DNA of 64,000 bases from Sphaerisporangium corydalis. GTDB taxonomy: Bacteria; Actinomycetota; Actinomycetes; Streptosporangiales; Streptosporangiaceae. The notes below the pieces were generated by a model that searched no databases, was not told the origin of the DNA, and saw only the letters and a program-made list of their open reading frames with translations. Location: the NCBI RefSeq assembly GCF_025506355.1, contig NZ_JANZYP010000031.1, positions 1-64,000 of the forward strand, in the 5' to 3' direction. Position numbers and translations under genes: made by a program. Shown here in pieces: positions 25,537 through 34,380 of the stretch (its first letter is position 1; every line of letters begins with the position of its first letter).

Positions 25537-25875
25537 AGAACGACGGTAAACGCCCGGACGGCACCACGATCCACTGCGCGCCTCGGGGGCGGGTTCTCAG
25601 GTGAGCGTGCGCTCGGCGGGGCGCAGGGTCCTGTGCGGCTCGAAGCACAGGGACGGGGAGCGGCCTGGTATCGGCCCGACATTCGCTCGCCCAAGCATCT
25701 CCAGCGATCGGTGATCTTTCGTTAGACGCTCGTCCGGCGGGGCACGGGGTGAGGATGCCTGACGAACCACATCGGTCACCACCTGGGCAGACGCGGGGAC
25801 ATCCGGGCGGGGGCACGGCTCCCGAGCCCCGGGACGAGTCAGGCCGCCGGGCCACGCGCGGCCACGAGGGCTGAG
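25537..25875. other. Divergent intergenic region, no gene seen
   Basis: A 339-bp spacer between the divergent methyltransferase and topoisomerase genes. Short ORFs on both strands lack ribosome sites and family features. It should hold both promoters, but I cannot place them. GAGGG lies just before the topoisomerase ATG. Confidence 0.5.
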
Positions 25876-26868
25876 ATGTCCGTGTTGCGGACCAGCGACC
25901 CGGCCGAGCCCGGCATCACCCGGCGGCGGCGCGGGCGGTCGTTCTCATACGCCCACGCCGACGGCCGCCAGGTGAAGGACCGGCGCACCCTCGACCGGAT
26001 CAGGGCGCTGGCCCTGCCGCCCGCCTGGCGGGAGGTGTGGATCTGCCGCGATCCCCGTGGCCACATCCAGGCCATCGGCACCGACGCCGCCGGCAGGCGC
26101 CAGTACCGCTACCACGACGTGTGGCGCCAGGAACAGGACCTGGCCAAGTTCGCCAGGGTCGGCGTTCTCGCCGAACGGCTGCCCGACTTCCGGAAGAAGG
26201 TCCAGGCGGACCTGGACCAGAAGGGCCTCGGCCGGGACCGGGTGCTCGCGGCGGCCGCCCGGATGCTGGACATCGGCCTGTTCCGGGTCGGCGGCGAGGC
26301 CTACGAGTCGTTCGGGCTGGCCACCTTGCGCATGGAGCACGTGAGGTGCTCGACCGGCCGGGTGACGTGCGCGTACCCGGCCAAGGGCGGCAAGCGGCGC
26401 GAGATCGAGTTTCTCGACCCGGACGTGTGCGAGGTGATCGCCGCCCTGCACGACACCCATGCCAAGGGCGAGTTGCTCCGCTACGAGCACGACGGCGGCT
26501 GGGCCGACGTCCGGAGCGACGACATCAACGCCTACCTGCGTGAACGCTTCGAGACCGACGTGAGCGCCAAGGACTTCCGCACCTGGCACGCCACGGTGTT
26601 CGCCGCCGTCGGCCTGGCCGTCTCCAAACGGGTGCGCACCCGGACGGGCCGCCGCAAGGCGATCGCCCGGGTCATGAAGGAGGTGGCCGACCACCTCGGC
26701 AACACCCCGGCGGTCGCCCGCGCCTCCTACGTGGACCCGCGCGTGATCACCGCCTACGAACACGGGAAGACCATCGACCGCGCGCTCGGCGACCTCGGCG
26801 AGGAGAACGCCCCCGCCACCCACGGCGCCGCCGAACGCGCGGTCATCTCCCTGCTCAAACGCGCCTGA
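25876..26868 (+). CDS. DNA topoisomerase IB
   Basis: A 330-residue poxvirus-like type IB topoisomerase that relaxes supercoils through a 3'-phosphotyrosine link. Visible family segments are GRSFSYAHADGRQVKD at the N-terminus, IRALALPPAWREVWI, LGLARMEHV-like GLATLRMEHV, KDFRTWHATVFAAV with catalytic residues, and NTPAVARASYVDPRVI with the nucleophilic Tyr. The length is normal for bacterial TopIB. It is monocistronic as far as can be seen. Confidence 0.92.
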   Translation: MSVLRTSDPAEPGITRRRRGRSFSYAHADGRQVKDRRTLDRIRALALPPAWREVWICRDPRGHIQAIGTDAAGRRQYRYHDVWRQEQDLAKFARVGVLAERLPDFRKKVQADLDQKGLGRDRVLAAAARMLDIGLFRVGGEAYESFGLATLRMEHVRCSTGRVTCAYPAKGGKRREIEFLDPDVCEVIAALHDTHAKGELLRYEHDGGWADVRSDDINAYLRERFETDVSAKDFRTWHATVFAAVGLAVSKRVRTRTGRRKAIARVMKEVADHLGNTPAVARASYVDPRVITAYEHGKTIDRALGDLGEENAPATHGAAERAVISLLKRA

Positions 26869-26956
26869 ACGAGGTCGACCACGACCGACCGGACGTACGG
26901 TCCCCCGGAGAACGGCGGGAAGCGCCTACCCGGCCACCCTGGGGCAGGAGGTGGCC

Positions 26957-27382
26957 GTGAACGAATCGCCTTCCGCCCGCCGGCGACGCCATGGCCGCCC
27001 ACGCTCATGGATATCCGTCGCCGTCTTCGTGATCGTCTTCTGCGTGTGCGGGCTGGCGCGCATCATCGTCGATATGGATTCGCCGTCACTGCCGAGCTCG
27101 TCCATTGTCGAACAGTCGGAGATCTTGAGCAGAATTGCATTGCTGGGGTTACTATTTTTGCGCCATATGCGGAGTCGGCGTATCGGAGCCGTGCGGCGGT
27201 TCTGGCCGGCTCAGCCTCTTCGGGACGGTCGCCGCCCTGGCACCCGGACGCTGGCGGACTTCCGGCCGTCTCCCCGTCCTGAGCTGACGGTGAAGGTCCC
27301 TCCTCGGAACACGAACACCAACAGGATGACCGCCAGCCAGATCGCGCTGGTCACGGCGATGGCGATGCTCACCCACGGATAG
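26957..27382 (+). CDS. Small membrane ORF, C-terminal half doubtful
   Basis: An Arg-rich start (SPSARRRRHGRPRSW) leads into one strong helix (ISVAVFVIVFCVCGLARII) and perhaps a second (ILSRIALLGLLFLRHM). AGGAGG directly precedes GTG 26957, so initiation looks real. Codon use is actinomycete-like for about 40 codons and then drifts to A/T-ending codons. From 27211 the frame runs antisense to another ORF with better coding signal. The 3' half may be a frameshift product of a shorter gene. No family recognised. Confidence 0.4.
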   Translation: MNESPSARRRRHGRPRSWISVAVFVIVFCVCGLARIIVDMDSPSLPSSSIVEQSEILSRIALLGLLFLRHMRSRRIGAVRRFWPAQPLRDGRRPGTRTLADFRPSPRPELTVKVPPRNTNTNRMTASQIALVTAMAMLTHG

Positions 27383-27450
27383 TCCTGCCAGGTCGCTACT
27401 GCGGTGACGGTGGGTGCCACCGAGAGTAACGCTCCCTTGCCCAATTTCAT
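27211..27450 (-). CDS. Small single-helix membrane protein, unknown
   Basis: A 79-residue protein with one helix (IAIAVTSAIWLAVILLVFVF) and a basic Arg/Gly-rich tail. AAGGGA lies 8 nt before ATG 27450, and codon use is G/C-ending through most of the frame. It overlaps the opposite small ORF by 172 bp, so at most one of the two overlapping ends is likely to be translated as drawn. No family recognised. Confidence 0.5.
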   Translation of the reverse strand: MKLGKGALLSVAPTVTAVATWQDYPWVSIAIAVTSAIWLAVILLVFVFRGGTFTVSSGRGDGRKSASVRVPGRRPSRRG

Positions 27451-27519
27451 GCACAGTCCCTTCGCCACGGAGAGACCGAAGGACGCATCCGAAAGACCAG
27501 AATTCGTGTTGCGGGCAGG

Positions 27520-27550
27520 GTAAACTGGTCAGTGTAAACGCCCTGTTTAC
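27520..27550. promoter_or_regulatory. GTAAAC repeats, possible operator
   Basis: GTAAAC at 27520 and 27534 is followed by its inverse GTTTAC at 27545. The second and third form a 6-bp palindrome around a 5-nt spacer. The cluster lies 70 bp upstream of the small ORF starting at 27450 on the minus strand. Confidence 0.35.
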
Positions 27551-27574
27551 GGTCGGAGGTTCGTCCTTCGGCGA

Positions 27575-27610
27575 GAATGCGCCGGATCGTTGACGCGGTC
27601 CGGCGCATTC
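27575..27610. repeat. Perfect 12-bp inverted repeat in a 390-bp gene-free spacer
   Basis: GAATGCGCCGGA and TCCGGCGCATTC are exact inverted copies with a 12-nt loop. The region 27469-27860 holds no convincing gene and is lower in G+C than its surroundings. The hairpin is about 250 bp past the response-regulator stop on the minus strand, so it may be that operon's terminator, or a transposon-like relic. Confidence 0.6.
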
Positions 27611-27860
27611 AATTTAGCCGCCATGGCGGATCGAGACGTTCAGATCCAGGGGTTGGTTGACCGGCGGCTCCAAAATAGCCTGAGTAGGTCAGTTTGCCAG
27701 GGTTCGAGCTGTGATAGTGACTAGCTCTTTCGTGCCATGCGCACCAACAGTCACTCGTAGGACTAGCCGAGTGCGGACACGTGATCTTGCCAGGTTGCTG
27801 CAGACATATGCGTGGGAAACCAAAGAAGGCGACAGGGCGTCGGCCGATCGAGTCCGGCGC

Positions 27861-28505
27861 TCAGGTGTCGAGGTAGTGGAGGATGGCGAGGACTCGGCGG
27901 CTGTAGTCGGGGTCGCGGGGGAGTTTTAGTTTGTCCATGAGGGAGTTGATGTGTTTTTCGACGGTGCTCAGGGAGACGTGGAGGCGTTCGGCGATCGCCG
28001 TGTTGACGTAGCCTTGGGCGAGGTGGCGCAGGACCTCGGTCTCGCGTGGGCTCAGGGTGTTCAGTGGGTCGGCGTGGGTGGTGCGGGAGAGGAGCTGGCG
28101 GACCACCTCGGGGTCGAAGACCGTGCCGCCCGCGCGTACGCGCTCCAGCGCGCCGAGGAAGTCGGCCACCTCCGAGACGCGGTCCTTGAGCAGGTAGCCC
28201 AGCCCGCCGGCGTCGCCTGACAGGAGCCTGGCCGCGTAGGTCTTCTCGACGTACTGCGACAGGACGAGCACCCCGACGTCGGGGTGGCGCTCGCGGATGT
28301 CCAGGGCCGCGCGCAGCCCCTCGTCGGTGTGCGTCGGCGGCATGCGCACGTCGATCACCGCCACGTCGGGCGGGCTTTCGCCGACCACGCCGAGCAGGGC
28401 CTGCCCGTCGCCGACGGCGGCCACGACCTCGTGCCCGGCGTCGGCGAGCAACCGGGTCAGCCCCTCGCGGAGCAGTACCGAGTCGTCGGCCAGGATCACC
28501 CGCAC
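27861..28505 (-). CDS. NarL/LuxR-type response regulator
   Basis: A 214-residue regulator. The receiver domain starts MRVILADDSVLLREGL, has phospho-acceptor Asp in VAVIDVRMPP and the conserved Lys in YLLKDRV. The LuxR-type DNA-binding end reads LSPRETEVLRHLAQGYVNTA, with STVEKHINSLMDKL. Its start overlaps the kinase gene by 10 bp, so the two form a coupled pair. Confidence 0.94.
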   Translation of the reverse strand: MRVILADDSVLLREGLTRLLADAGHEVVAAVGDGQALLGVVGESPPDVAVIDVRMPPTHTDEGLRAALDIRERHPDVGVLVLSQYVEKTYAARLLSGDAGGLGYLLKDRVSEVADFLGALERVRAGGTVFDPEVVRQLLSRTTHADPLNTLSPRETEVLRHLAQGYVNTAIAERLHVSLSTVEKHINSLMDKLKLPRDPDYSRRVLAILHYLDT

Positions 28506-29641
28506 GCGACGTCCCTGGGCAGCGTGGCCGCGATCCTGGTCGGCCCGCCCGGCGGGCTGTCGACGGTGAACGCGCCGTCCAGGGCCCGGACGCGCCTGGC
28601 GAGCCCGGACAGTCCCCCACCGGAGGGGGCGGCGCCGCCCGCGCCGTCGTCGGAGACCGTCACGCTCACGGTCCGCTCGTCCTCGTCCACCGTGACCAGG
28701 ATGTCACGCGCGCCCGCGTGCTTGACCGCGTTGGTGATCGCCTCGCGGACGATGAAGTACAGGGCCGTCTCGATCTCGGAGACGGGCCGTCCGGACAGCC
28801 CGTAGCGCACGGTCACCGGCACGCCGGCCCGCTCGGCGATGCCCGTGAGCGCGGCGCGCAGTCCCAGCTCGTCGAGCGCGGTCGGGTAGATCCGCCACGC
28901 CACGCTGCGCAGTTCGTCCAGGAGCCGGCGCGACTCTGCGTACGCCTGGGCGACCAGTTCGCCGGCCTTGGCCGGGTCGGTGGTGTGCCGGGCGCGGCCG
29001 AGCAGCAGGGCCAGCGCGACCCCCTGCTGCTGGACGCCGTCGTGCAGGTCGCGCTCGATCCTGCGCCGCTCGTCGTCCACGGCGCGGACGATGTCCGACC
29101 GGGTGGCGGTCAGCTCGGCGATGCGCCGGCGCATCCGCTCCTCGCCGCCCGGCCCGAGGACCCGGTCGGCGAGGGAGCGGTCCGCGGCACCGGCGGCGAG
29201 GGCGACGGCCAGGGTCAGTACCAGCAGGAACCCCCCGGTCAGCAGCGCCACGACGCCGATGTTGCTGACCACCTTCACACCGGGGAGGTCGAACGGTACG
29301 GACCGGCTCTCGCCGGTGAGCAGGTCCCACGACCCTCCCAGCAGGAGCAGCCCGCTGAGGAACAGCCCGGCGGCCACGGCGTACCCGGTCGCGAGCCCGG
29401 CGGCGGCGCGCACGGCGAGGAAGCCGTACCCGCCACCGGCCGGAGGTGCCTGGTGCCCCAGCCACGTGGCGAGCCGTGCGCGTTCGAGTGCCAGCAGCCG
29501 TCCGGCGATCCGGTCGAAGGCGGGCCGCGCCGCCGGGATCAGCCGGGCCGGCACGGCCACGCAGAGGAACACCACCTCGGCCACGCTCAGGACCGCGCCC
29601 GCCAGCAGTCCCACCAGAGTGCGCACCCCACGACCCGACAC
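28496..29641 (-). CDS. Sensor histidine kinase, NarX/DesK type
   Basis: A 381-residue kinase with about four N-terminal helices and little extracytoplasmic sequence, suggesting membrane or intramembrane sensing. HisKA_3 contains the phospho-His in RRRIERDLHDGVQQQ. The HATPase end shows REAITNAVKHAG and a GGGLSGLARRV G-box. It feeds the overlapping LuxR-type regulator. It is divergent from the serine hydrolase gene. Confidence 0.93.
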   Translation of the reverse strand: MSGRGVRTLVGLLAGAVLSVAEVVFLCVAVPARLIPAARPAFDRIAGRLLALERARLATWLGHQAPPAGGGYGFLAVRAAAGLATGYAVAAGLFLSGLLLLGGSWDLLTGESRSVPFDLPGVKVVSNIGVVALLTGGFLLVLTLAVALAAGAADRSLADRVLGPGGEERMRRRIAELTATRSDIVRAVDDERRRIERDLHDGVQQQGVALALLLGRARHTTDPAKAGELVAQAYAESRRLLDELRSVAWRIYPTALDELGLRAALTGIAERAGVPVTVRYGLSGRPVSEIETALYFIVREAITNAVKHAGARDILVTVDEDERTVSVTVSDDGAGGAAPSGGGLSGLARRVRALDGAFTVDSPPGGPTRIAATLPRDVACG

Positions 29642-29676
29642 GGCCGCAGTCTAGGCTGCGCCCCACCCGCGCGGGC

Positions 29677-31230
29677 ATGGTGGTTTCCCGTAACGAACGC
29701 GGAGGATTCTCCCAATGGTGCGTGGGGGAGGGGCCTCAGTACCTTCGGCCGGTGCTCCCCACCACCCTTGCCGCGATCTGTCTCGCCCTGCTCCCCACCA
29801 TCTCCGCGCCGTCCCCGGCGGCCCACGCGCGGGGCGCTGGGGTTTCCGCGCCGACTCCGGCGGTCCACGCGCCGTCTCCGGCGTCGGTTCCGGCGTCGGT
29901 CGACTCCTATGTCGAGCGGTACCGCGCGGCCACGGGCCTGCCGGGCGTCGAGGTCGCGATCACGAAGGGGGACAAGGTCCTCCACGCCACCGGATACGGC
30001 CGGACCGCCACGGGCGAGCCCGTCACCGCCGACACCCCCATGGCGATGGCGTCGGTCAGCAAGTCCTTCACCGCCCTGGCCGTCCTGCGGCTGGCCGATC
30101 AGGGCAGGCTCGCCCTGGACCAGCCGGTGCGCCGCTACCTGCCCGAGTTCACGATGGCCGACCCCCGGGCCGCGAAGATCACGGTGCGGCAGCTGCTCGA
30201 CCAGACCTCGGGCATGGCCGACTCGGCCTTCCACGAAAGGAGCCTGCCCCAGCCGCACACCCTCCAGGGCGCCGTGGCCCGGCTCAGGACGGCGAGACTC
30301 GCCGCCGATCCCGGGACCGCCTTCAGCTACCACAACACCAACTACCAGGTCGCCGCGCGGCTCGTCGAAGTGGCCGGCGGCCTGCCGTTCGCGGCCTACC
30401 TCGAAGCGCAGGTGTTCCGGCCCCTCGGCATGGACCACAGCACGACCGTCGACACCGATCGTGACCTGCCCCCCAGCGCCCGCGGCCACCTGTACGTCCT
30501 CGGCCGGGCCGTGGCCCTGCCGGAGCCCACCGGGTTCGGGAACGGCTCAGGCGGGGTCATCAGCACCGCGAACGACATGGCCAGGTGGCTGATCGCGCAG
30601 AACGGGGGTCTCACGGGCCTGCTGTCCCCGCGGGCCGTACGGGAGATGCGCACCCCGTCGAAGCAGAACGGGGAGTACGCCCTCGGCTGGATGATCGGCG
30701 AGACCGGCCGGGGCACCCCCGTGCTCGAACACGGCGGAGACCTGCACACCTCCACCGCTCACCAGCTCCTGATGCCGTCCTCCGGTTACGGCGTCGCCGT
30801 CATGGCCAACACCGGCGCGGCCTTCGCCGACGCGCACACCCTCATGAACGGCATCGTCGCCATCATCGAGGGCGGCACCCCTGAGCCGCCCTCCCCGCAG
30901 GACTGGATCATCATCGACGCGTTCTTCGCGCTGCTGACGCTGGTGACCATCGGGCTCGCGGCGCGGGGCACCGTACGCGCCCGGCGCTGGGCCGCCCGCC
31001 GCACCGGACGGCGGCTGTGGCGACTGGCACCGTACCTGGTCCCGCTCCTGTCGTGCCTGACGATCGTCCCGATCCATCGCGTACTGGCACGCGGCCGCGA
31101 CGCCGGCTGGATCCAGCTCGCCTACATCTACCCGACGTTCATGATCTGGCTGGTGACGGCCACGGCCGCGTGCCTCACGGTCGTGGCGGCACGTCTCTGG
31201 CGCGTCGCACGGCCCGGTTCGTCCCCGTGA
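29677..31230 (+). CDS. Exported serine hydrolase (beta-lactamase / class C PBP fold) with C-terminal membrane helices
   Basis: About 517 residues. A signal-like helix (TTLAAICLALLPTIS) leads to a beta-lactamase fold with the SxxK serine in MASVSKSFT, YxN-type YHNTN and HxG in LEHGGDL. About three C-terminal helices follow (FFALLTLVTIGLAARG onward). This layout occurs in actinomycete cell-wall or ester hydrolases; the substrate is unknown. The start is uncertain: ATG 29677 lacks a ribosome site, GTG 29752 would give a minimal signal peptide, and the only good Shine-Dalgarno plus ATG (29701 to 29715) is in a different frame. The divergent kinase starts at 29641. Confidence 0.85.
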   Translation: MVVSRNERGGFSQWCVGEGPQYLRPVLPTTLAAICLALLPTISAPSPAAHARGAGVSAPTPAVHAPSPASVPASVDSYVERYRAATGLPGVEVAITKGDKVLHATGYGRTATGEPVTADTPMAMASVSKSFTALAVLRLADQGRLALDQPVRRYLPEFTMADPRAAKITVRQLLDQTSGMADSAFHERSLPQPHTLQGAVARLRTARLAADPGTAFSYHNTNYQVAARLVEVAGGLPFAAYLEAQVFRPLGMDHSTTVDTDRDLPPSARGHLYVLGRAVALPEPTGFGNGSGGVISTANDMARWLIAQNGGLTGLLSPRAVREMRTPSKQNGEYALGWMIGETGRGTPVLEHGGDLHTSTAHQLLMPSSGYGVAVMANTGAAFADAHTLMNGIVAIIEGGTPEPPSPQDWIIIDAFFALLTLVTIGLAARGTVRARRWAARRTGRRLWRLAPYLVPLLSCLTIVPIHRVLARGRDAGWIQLAYIYPTFMIWLVTATAACLTVVAARLWRVARPGSSP

Positions 31231-31251
31231 GGAGGCACGCCGATCGCGGTT

Positions 31252-31956
31252 TCAGCCGGCGGCCCGGTCCAGCCACTCCGACAGCAGGGTGCGTTCGGCG
31301 GCGGTGAGGGTTGTCAGGTCCGGGGCCAGGGCCCGGAACGCGACGGCGGCCGCGGCCGGGCCGTCGGCGGGGAGCGCCGGCGCGTCGGTGAGGATCGACC
31401 GGGTCACCGCCTCGTACATCGCGTCGGCGAGGCCGGGGTCGCGATGCTCCGGCGGGGTGGCGAGCAGGGTGAGCACGGCGCCGGTGCCGGCGGCGTGGAT
31501 GAGTTCCACGGCGCGCCGTTCGCTGACCCGCAGCCGGCCGATCGCCGCGACGCGGCGCACCCGGGCGCGCAGCACCTCCAGGCCGGCCGCCGCCGCCGGT
31601 GACCTGGTCCCCCGGGCGGGGTCGGTGAGGAGACCGAACAGGGCCGCGTTGGCGAGGCCGAAGCCGATGTGCGTGTCCCACCCCGCCCGCAGGTCCGCGA
31701 CCGGGTCGCCGTCGTCCTCGGCGAGGGTCTTGACGGCGACGTAGGTGGCGAGGACGTGTTCGGCGACGGCGTCGAGCAGCGCGTCCTTGTCCTCGAAGAA
31801 CCGGTAGATGGTCGGCGCCTGCATACCGGCGGCCTGCGCGACCGCGCGGGTGGTGACCGCGCCCGCGCCGTGCTCACGCAGGAGCCGCGCCGCGCACTCC
31901 ACGATGGTCGCCCGCGTCTTGTGCCGGCCGGCGCTGTCCGTTCTGACCTCCACCAT
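31252..31956 (-). CDS. TetR-family regulator
   Basis: A 234-residue repressor. The HTH reads [20 protein letters not shown], preceded by [16 protein letters not shown]. The C-terminal helices form a ligand pocket ([19 protein letters not shown]) of the TetR_C33-like kind. It is divergent from the NmrA-like gene with only 88 bp between them, so it most likely controls itself and that gene through the repeats in the spacer. Confidence 0.92.
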   Translation of the reverse strand: MVEVRTDSAGRHKTRATIVECAARLLREHGAGAVTTRAVAQAAGMQAPTIYRFFEDKDALLDAVAEHVLATYVAVKTLAEDDGDPVADLRAGWDTHIGFGLANAALFGLLTDPARGTRSPAAAAGLEVLRARVRRVAAIGRLRVSERRAVELIHAAGTGAVLTLLATPPEHRDPGLADAMYEAVTRSILTDAPALPADGPAAAAVAFRALAPDLTTLTAAERTLLSEWLDRAAG

Positions 31957-31961
31957 GATTC

Positions 31962-32029
31962 CAATGGTAGCGCCTTCTTGCTACCGCCGTTGCTAACAAT
32001 GGTAGCGTTAAAGTCGTTCCGTTGTTAGC
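31962..32029. promoter_or_regulatory. Clustered palindromes between TetR and NmrA genes
   Basis: CAATGGTAGCG occurs at 31962 and 31997. GGTAGC (31966) is inverted as GCTACC (31980). The 15-mer GCTAACAATGGTAGC (31992-32006) is a near palindrome, and GTTGTTAGC (32021) is a further inverted half-site. The arrangement is that of a TetR operator array covering both promoters. GGAGGG precedes the NmrA ATG. Confidence 0.65.
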
Positions 32030-32044
32030 AGGAGGGATTAAATC

Positions 32045-32905
32045 ATGATCATCGTTACCGGAGGAACCGGCAAGCTCGGCTCCCAGATCGTCGGACGGCT
32101 GCTCGAACGGGTCCCGGCCGACCAGGTCGGCGTGAGCGTCCGCGACACCGGCCGCGCCGGCGACCTGGCCCGGCGCGGGGTACGGGTCCGGCGCGGCGAC
32201 TTCACCGACCCCGGCTCCCTCGCCGCCGCGTTCGAAGGCGCGACGCGGGTGCTCGTCGTCTCGACCGACGGGACGGGCGAGGCGGCGCTCGCCCAGCACA
32301 CCGCGGCGATCGACGCCGCTCGCGACGCCGGCGCCGGGCGCGTCCTGTACACCAGCCACCAGGGCGCCGCCGAGGACTCCCTGTTCGCGCCGATGCCCGA
32401 CCACGCCGCCACCGAGCAGTACCTGTCCAAGACCGGCGCACCGTTCACGGCGCTGCGGAACGGGTTCTACGCCGACACCGTCCGGCACCTGCTCGGCCGG
32501 GCGCTCGACACCGGCGAACTCGTCGCGCCCGCCGACGGGCCGGTGTCCTGGACCGCGCACGCCGACCTCGCCGAGGCGGCGGCGGTCATCCTCGCCGAGG
32601 GCCGGTACGACGGCCCGACCCCGCCGCTGACCGCGCCGGACGCGCTCGACCTCGCGGACATCGCCGGAATCGTCACCGAACTCACCGGACGCGCCGTCCG
32701 CCGCGTCGTCGCCGACGACGCCGAGTGGACGGCCACCATGATCGGCCACGGCGTGCCCGCCGGCCAGGCGGACATGCTGCTCGGCATGTTCCACGCCTCC
32801 CGCCGAGGAGAGTTCGCCACCACCGGCCCGGAACTGGAGACCCTCCTCCAGCGGCCGGCCACCCCGCTCCGCTCACTCCTGAAGACCCTCACCACCCGGC
32901 CGTGA
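32045..32905 (+). CDS. NmrA-like NAD(P)-binding oxidoreductase (quinone oxidoreductase type)
   Basis: A 286-residue atypical SDR. The glycine motif IIVTGGTGKLGSQIVGRLLE starts the chain, followed by VRVRRGDFTDPGSL and the family segment LRNGFYADT. It resembles QorB-type NAD(P)H:quinone oxidoreductases and NmrA redox sensors. With the divergent TetR gene it looks like an inducible detoxification or redox unit. Confidence 0.88.
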   Translation: MIIVTGGTGKLGSQIVGRLLERVPADQVGVSVRDTGRAGDLARRGVRVRRGDFTDPGSLAAAFEGATRVLVVSTDGTGEAALAQHTAAIDAARDAGAGRVLYTSHQGAAEDSLFAPMPDHAATEQYLSKTGAPFTALRNGFYADTVRHLLGRALDTGELVAPADGPVSWTAHADLAEAAAVILAEGRYDGPTPPLTAPDALDLADIAGIVTELTGRAVRRVVADDAEWTATMIGHGVPAGQADMLLGMFHASRRGEFATTGPELETLLQRPATPLRSLLKTLTTRP

Positions 32906-33314
32906 GCTGAGGGCGTGGCACCGGCGGCCGGCGTCAGGATCGCCGCAGGTGCGCGAGGAGCCAGGAGAGTTCGAGGTCCCGCGCCGTCAGGAGGGCGGCC
33001 TCGCGCAGGTCCCGGCCCTCCCTGCCCGCCGGCAGGACGTCCGCGAGGGCCGCGGCGGCCGCCGCCGTCTGGGGGCGCGCGCCCAGGGCGGAGCGCAGGA
33101 CATATGACCTGCGGAGCAGCGTGACGGCCTCGGCGTGGTCGCTTCGCAGCAGGTGGAAGCCCTGATGGCGGGCCACGTAGGACTCCAGCAGGTGATCGCC
33201 GGGCGTGTGGACGGCGGCGGCCGCGTAGTGTTCCGCCGCTGAGGCCGGATCCTTGGCGACGTTGTCGGCGAGCGCACCGAGCCAGAACCGTCCCCATCCG
33301 GCGAGGTCGCTCTG

Positions 33315-33320
33315 TCTAGC
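33315..33320. repeat. IS target-site duplication, left copy
   Basis: TCTAGC directly left of the element, matching the copy at 34376-34381 and the NCTAGN target preference reported for IS481. Confidence 0.88.
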
Positions 33321-33345
33321 TGTATTGACCACGAGCGTTGTTGAC
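33321..33345 (+). repeat. IS left terminal inverted repeat
   Basis: 25 bp beginning TGTATTGACC and ending GTTGTTGAC; 22 of 25 positions match the inverse of the right end. Confidence 0.9.
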
Positions 33346-33420
33346 AGTTGGGCTTGATCAATGGGAAGACCTCCGGTGTGGTGGAGGTGTCTAGGCTCCA
33401 CACCACGCACGGAGGTCTTC

Positions 33421-34380
33421 GTGTCCCACCGTAATGCCCGGTTGACCGTTCACGGCAGGCAGCTGCTGGTCCAGCGGGTGCTGTCGGGGCGTCCGGTCGC
33501 GCATGTGGCCGCTGAGATGGGCATCTCCCGGCCCACCGCCTACAAATGGGTCCGCCGCTGGCGCCAGGAAGGCCAGGCCGGGCTGTACGACCGGCCCAGC
33601 CGTCCGCACACCACCCCGCATCGCACCCCCGCCCACATCGAGACCCAGGTATGCCTGCTGCGCACCACACGCAAGCTCGGCCCCGCACGCATCGGCCCGA
33701 TCCTGGGCCTGCCACCCTCCACCGTGCACCGCATCCTCACCCGCCACCGCCTCAACCGGCTGACCTTCCTGGACCGCCCGACCGGGCAGCCGATCCGCCG
33801 CTACCAGCGCGACCGGCCCGGCGAACTGATCCACGTGGACGTCAAAAAACTCGGCCGTATCCCCGACGGCGGCGGCTGGCACATCCACGGCCGCGACCAG
33901 CGCGCCCACCACCACCGCCCCACCGTCGGCTACGACTACATCCACTCCGCCGTCGATGACCACACCCGCCTGGCCTACAGCGAAATCCACCCCGACGAAA
34001 AGGCCACCACCTGCGCCGGCTTCCTACGCCGCGCCGCCGCCTTCTTCGCCGGCCTCGGCATCCCCGCCATCGAACGCGTGCTGACCGACAACGCCCTGGC
34101 CTACCGAACCAGCACCGCCTGGCGTCACGCCCTGGCCGACCTGGGCGCGACCGGCAAACACACCCGCCCCTACCGCCCCCAGACCAACGGCAAGGTCGAA
34201 CGCTTCAACCGCACCCTGCTCGACGAATGGGCCTACCAACGGCCCTACACCACCAACGACCAACGCACCGCAGCCCTGCAAGACTTCCTGCACACCTACA
34301 ACCACCACCGCTGCCACACCGCACTCCAAGGACAACCCCCGATCACCCGCGTCAACAACCCTCCGGGTCAATACATCTAG
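33421..34380 (+). CDS. IS481-family transposase
   Basis: A 319-residue DDE transposase. The N-terminal helix-turn-helix is HVAAEMGISRPTAYKWVRRW, then a second HTH region around LGPARIGPILGLPPSTVHRIL. The rve catalytic core has Asp140 (LIHVDVKKLG), Asp223 (VLTDNALAYR) and Glu260 (TNGKVERFNRTL). GTG 33421 follows GGAGG by 5 nt. The last sense codon and the TAG stop are completed by the target duplication: the element itself has no stop in this frame. It ends NNPPGQYI. Confidence 0.93.
   Translation: MSHRNARLTVHGRQLLVQRVLSGRPVAHVAAEMGISRPTAYKWVRRWRQEGQAGLYDRPSRPHTTPHRTPAHIETQVCLLRTTRKLGPARIGPILGLPPSTVHRILTRHRLNRLTFLDRPTGQPIRRYQRDRPGELIHVDVKKLGRIPDGGGWHIHGRDQRAHHHRPTVGYDYIHSAVDDHTRLAYSEIHPDEKATTCAGFLRRAAAFFAGLGIPAIERVLTDNALAYRTSTAWRHALADLGATGKHTRPYRPQTNGKVERFNRTLLDEWAYQRPYTTNDQRTAALQDFLHTYNHHRCHTALQGQPPITRVNNPPGQYI
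34351..34375 (-). repeat. IS right terminal inverted repeat
   Basis: 25 bp ending GGTCAATACA; it lies inside the transposase 3' coding sequence. Confidence 0.9.

Larger units (their letters stand above)
33321..34375 (+). mobile_element. IS481-family insertion sequence, complete, 1055 bp
   Basis: The element is bounded by 25-bp terminal inverted repeats matching at 22 of 25 positions, both ends TGTATTGACC inward, and by a 6-bp direct duplication TCTAGC. It carries one DDE transposase. The ends, transposase and target duplication are all intact, so the insertion is probably recent. It interrupts a minus-strand gene in frame. Confidence 0.93.

Noticed and set aside
25560-25580. GGCACCACGATCC resembling the repeat at 20459
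   Set aside because: The match is short and GC-rich; it ends where the 30-bp unit would continue, so it may be chance.
27690-27716. GGTTCGAGCTG resembling a tRNA T-arm
   Set aside because: No matching acceptor, D or anticodon arm is found around it, so no tRNA can be drawn.
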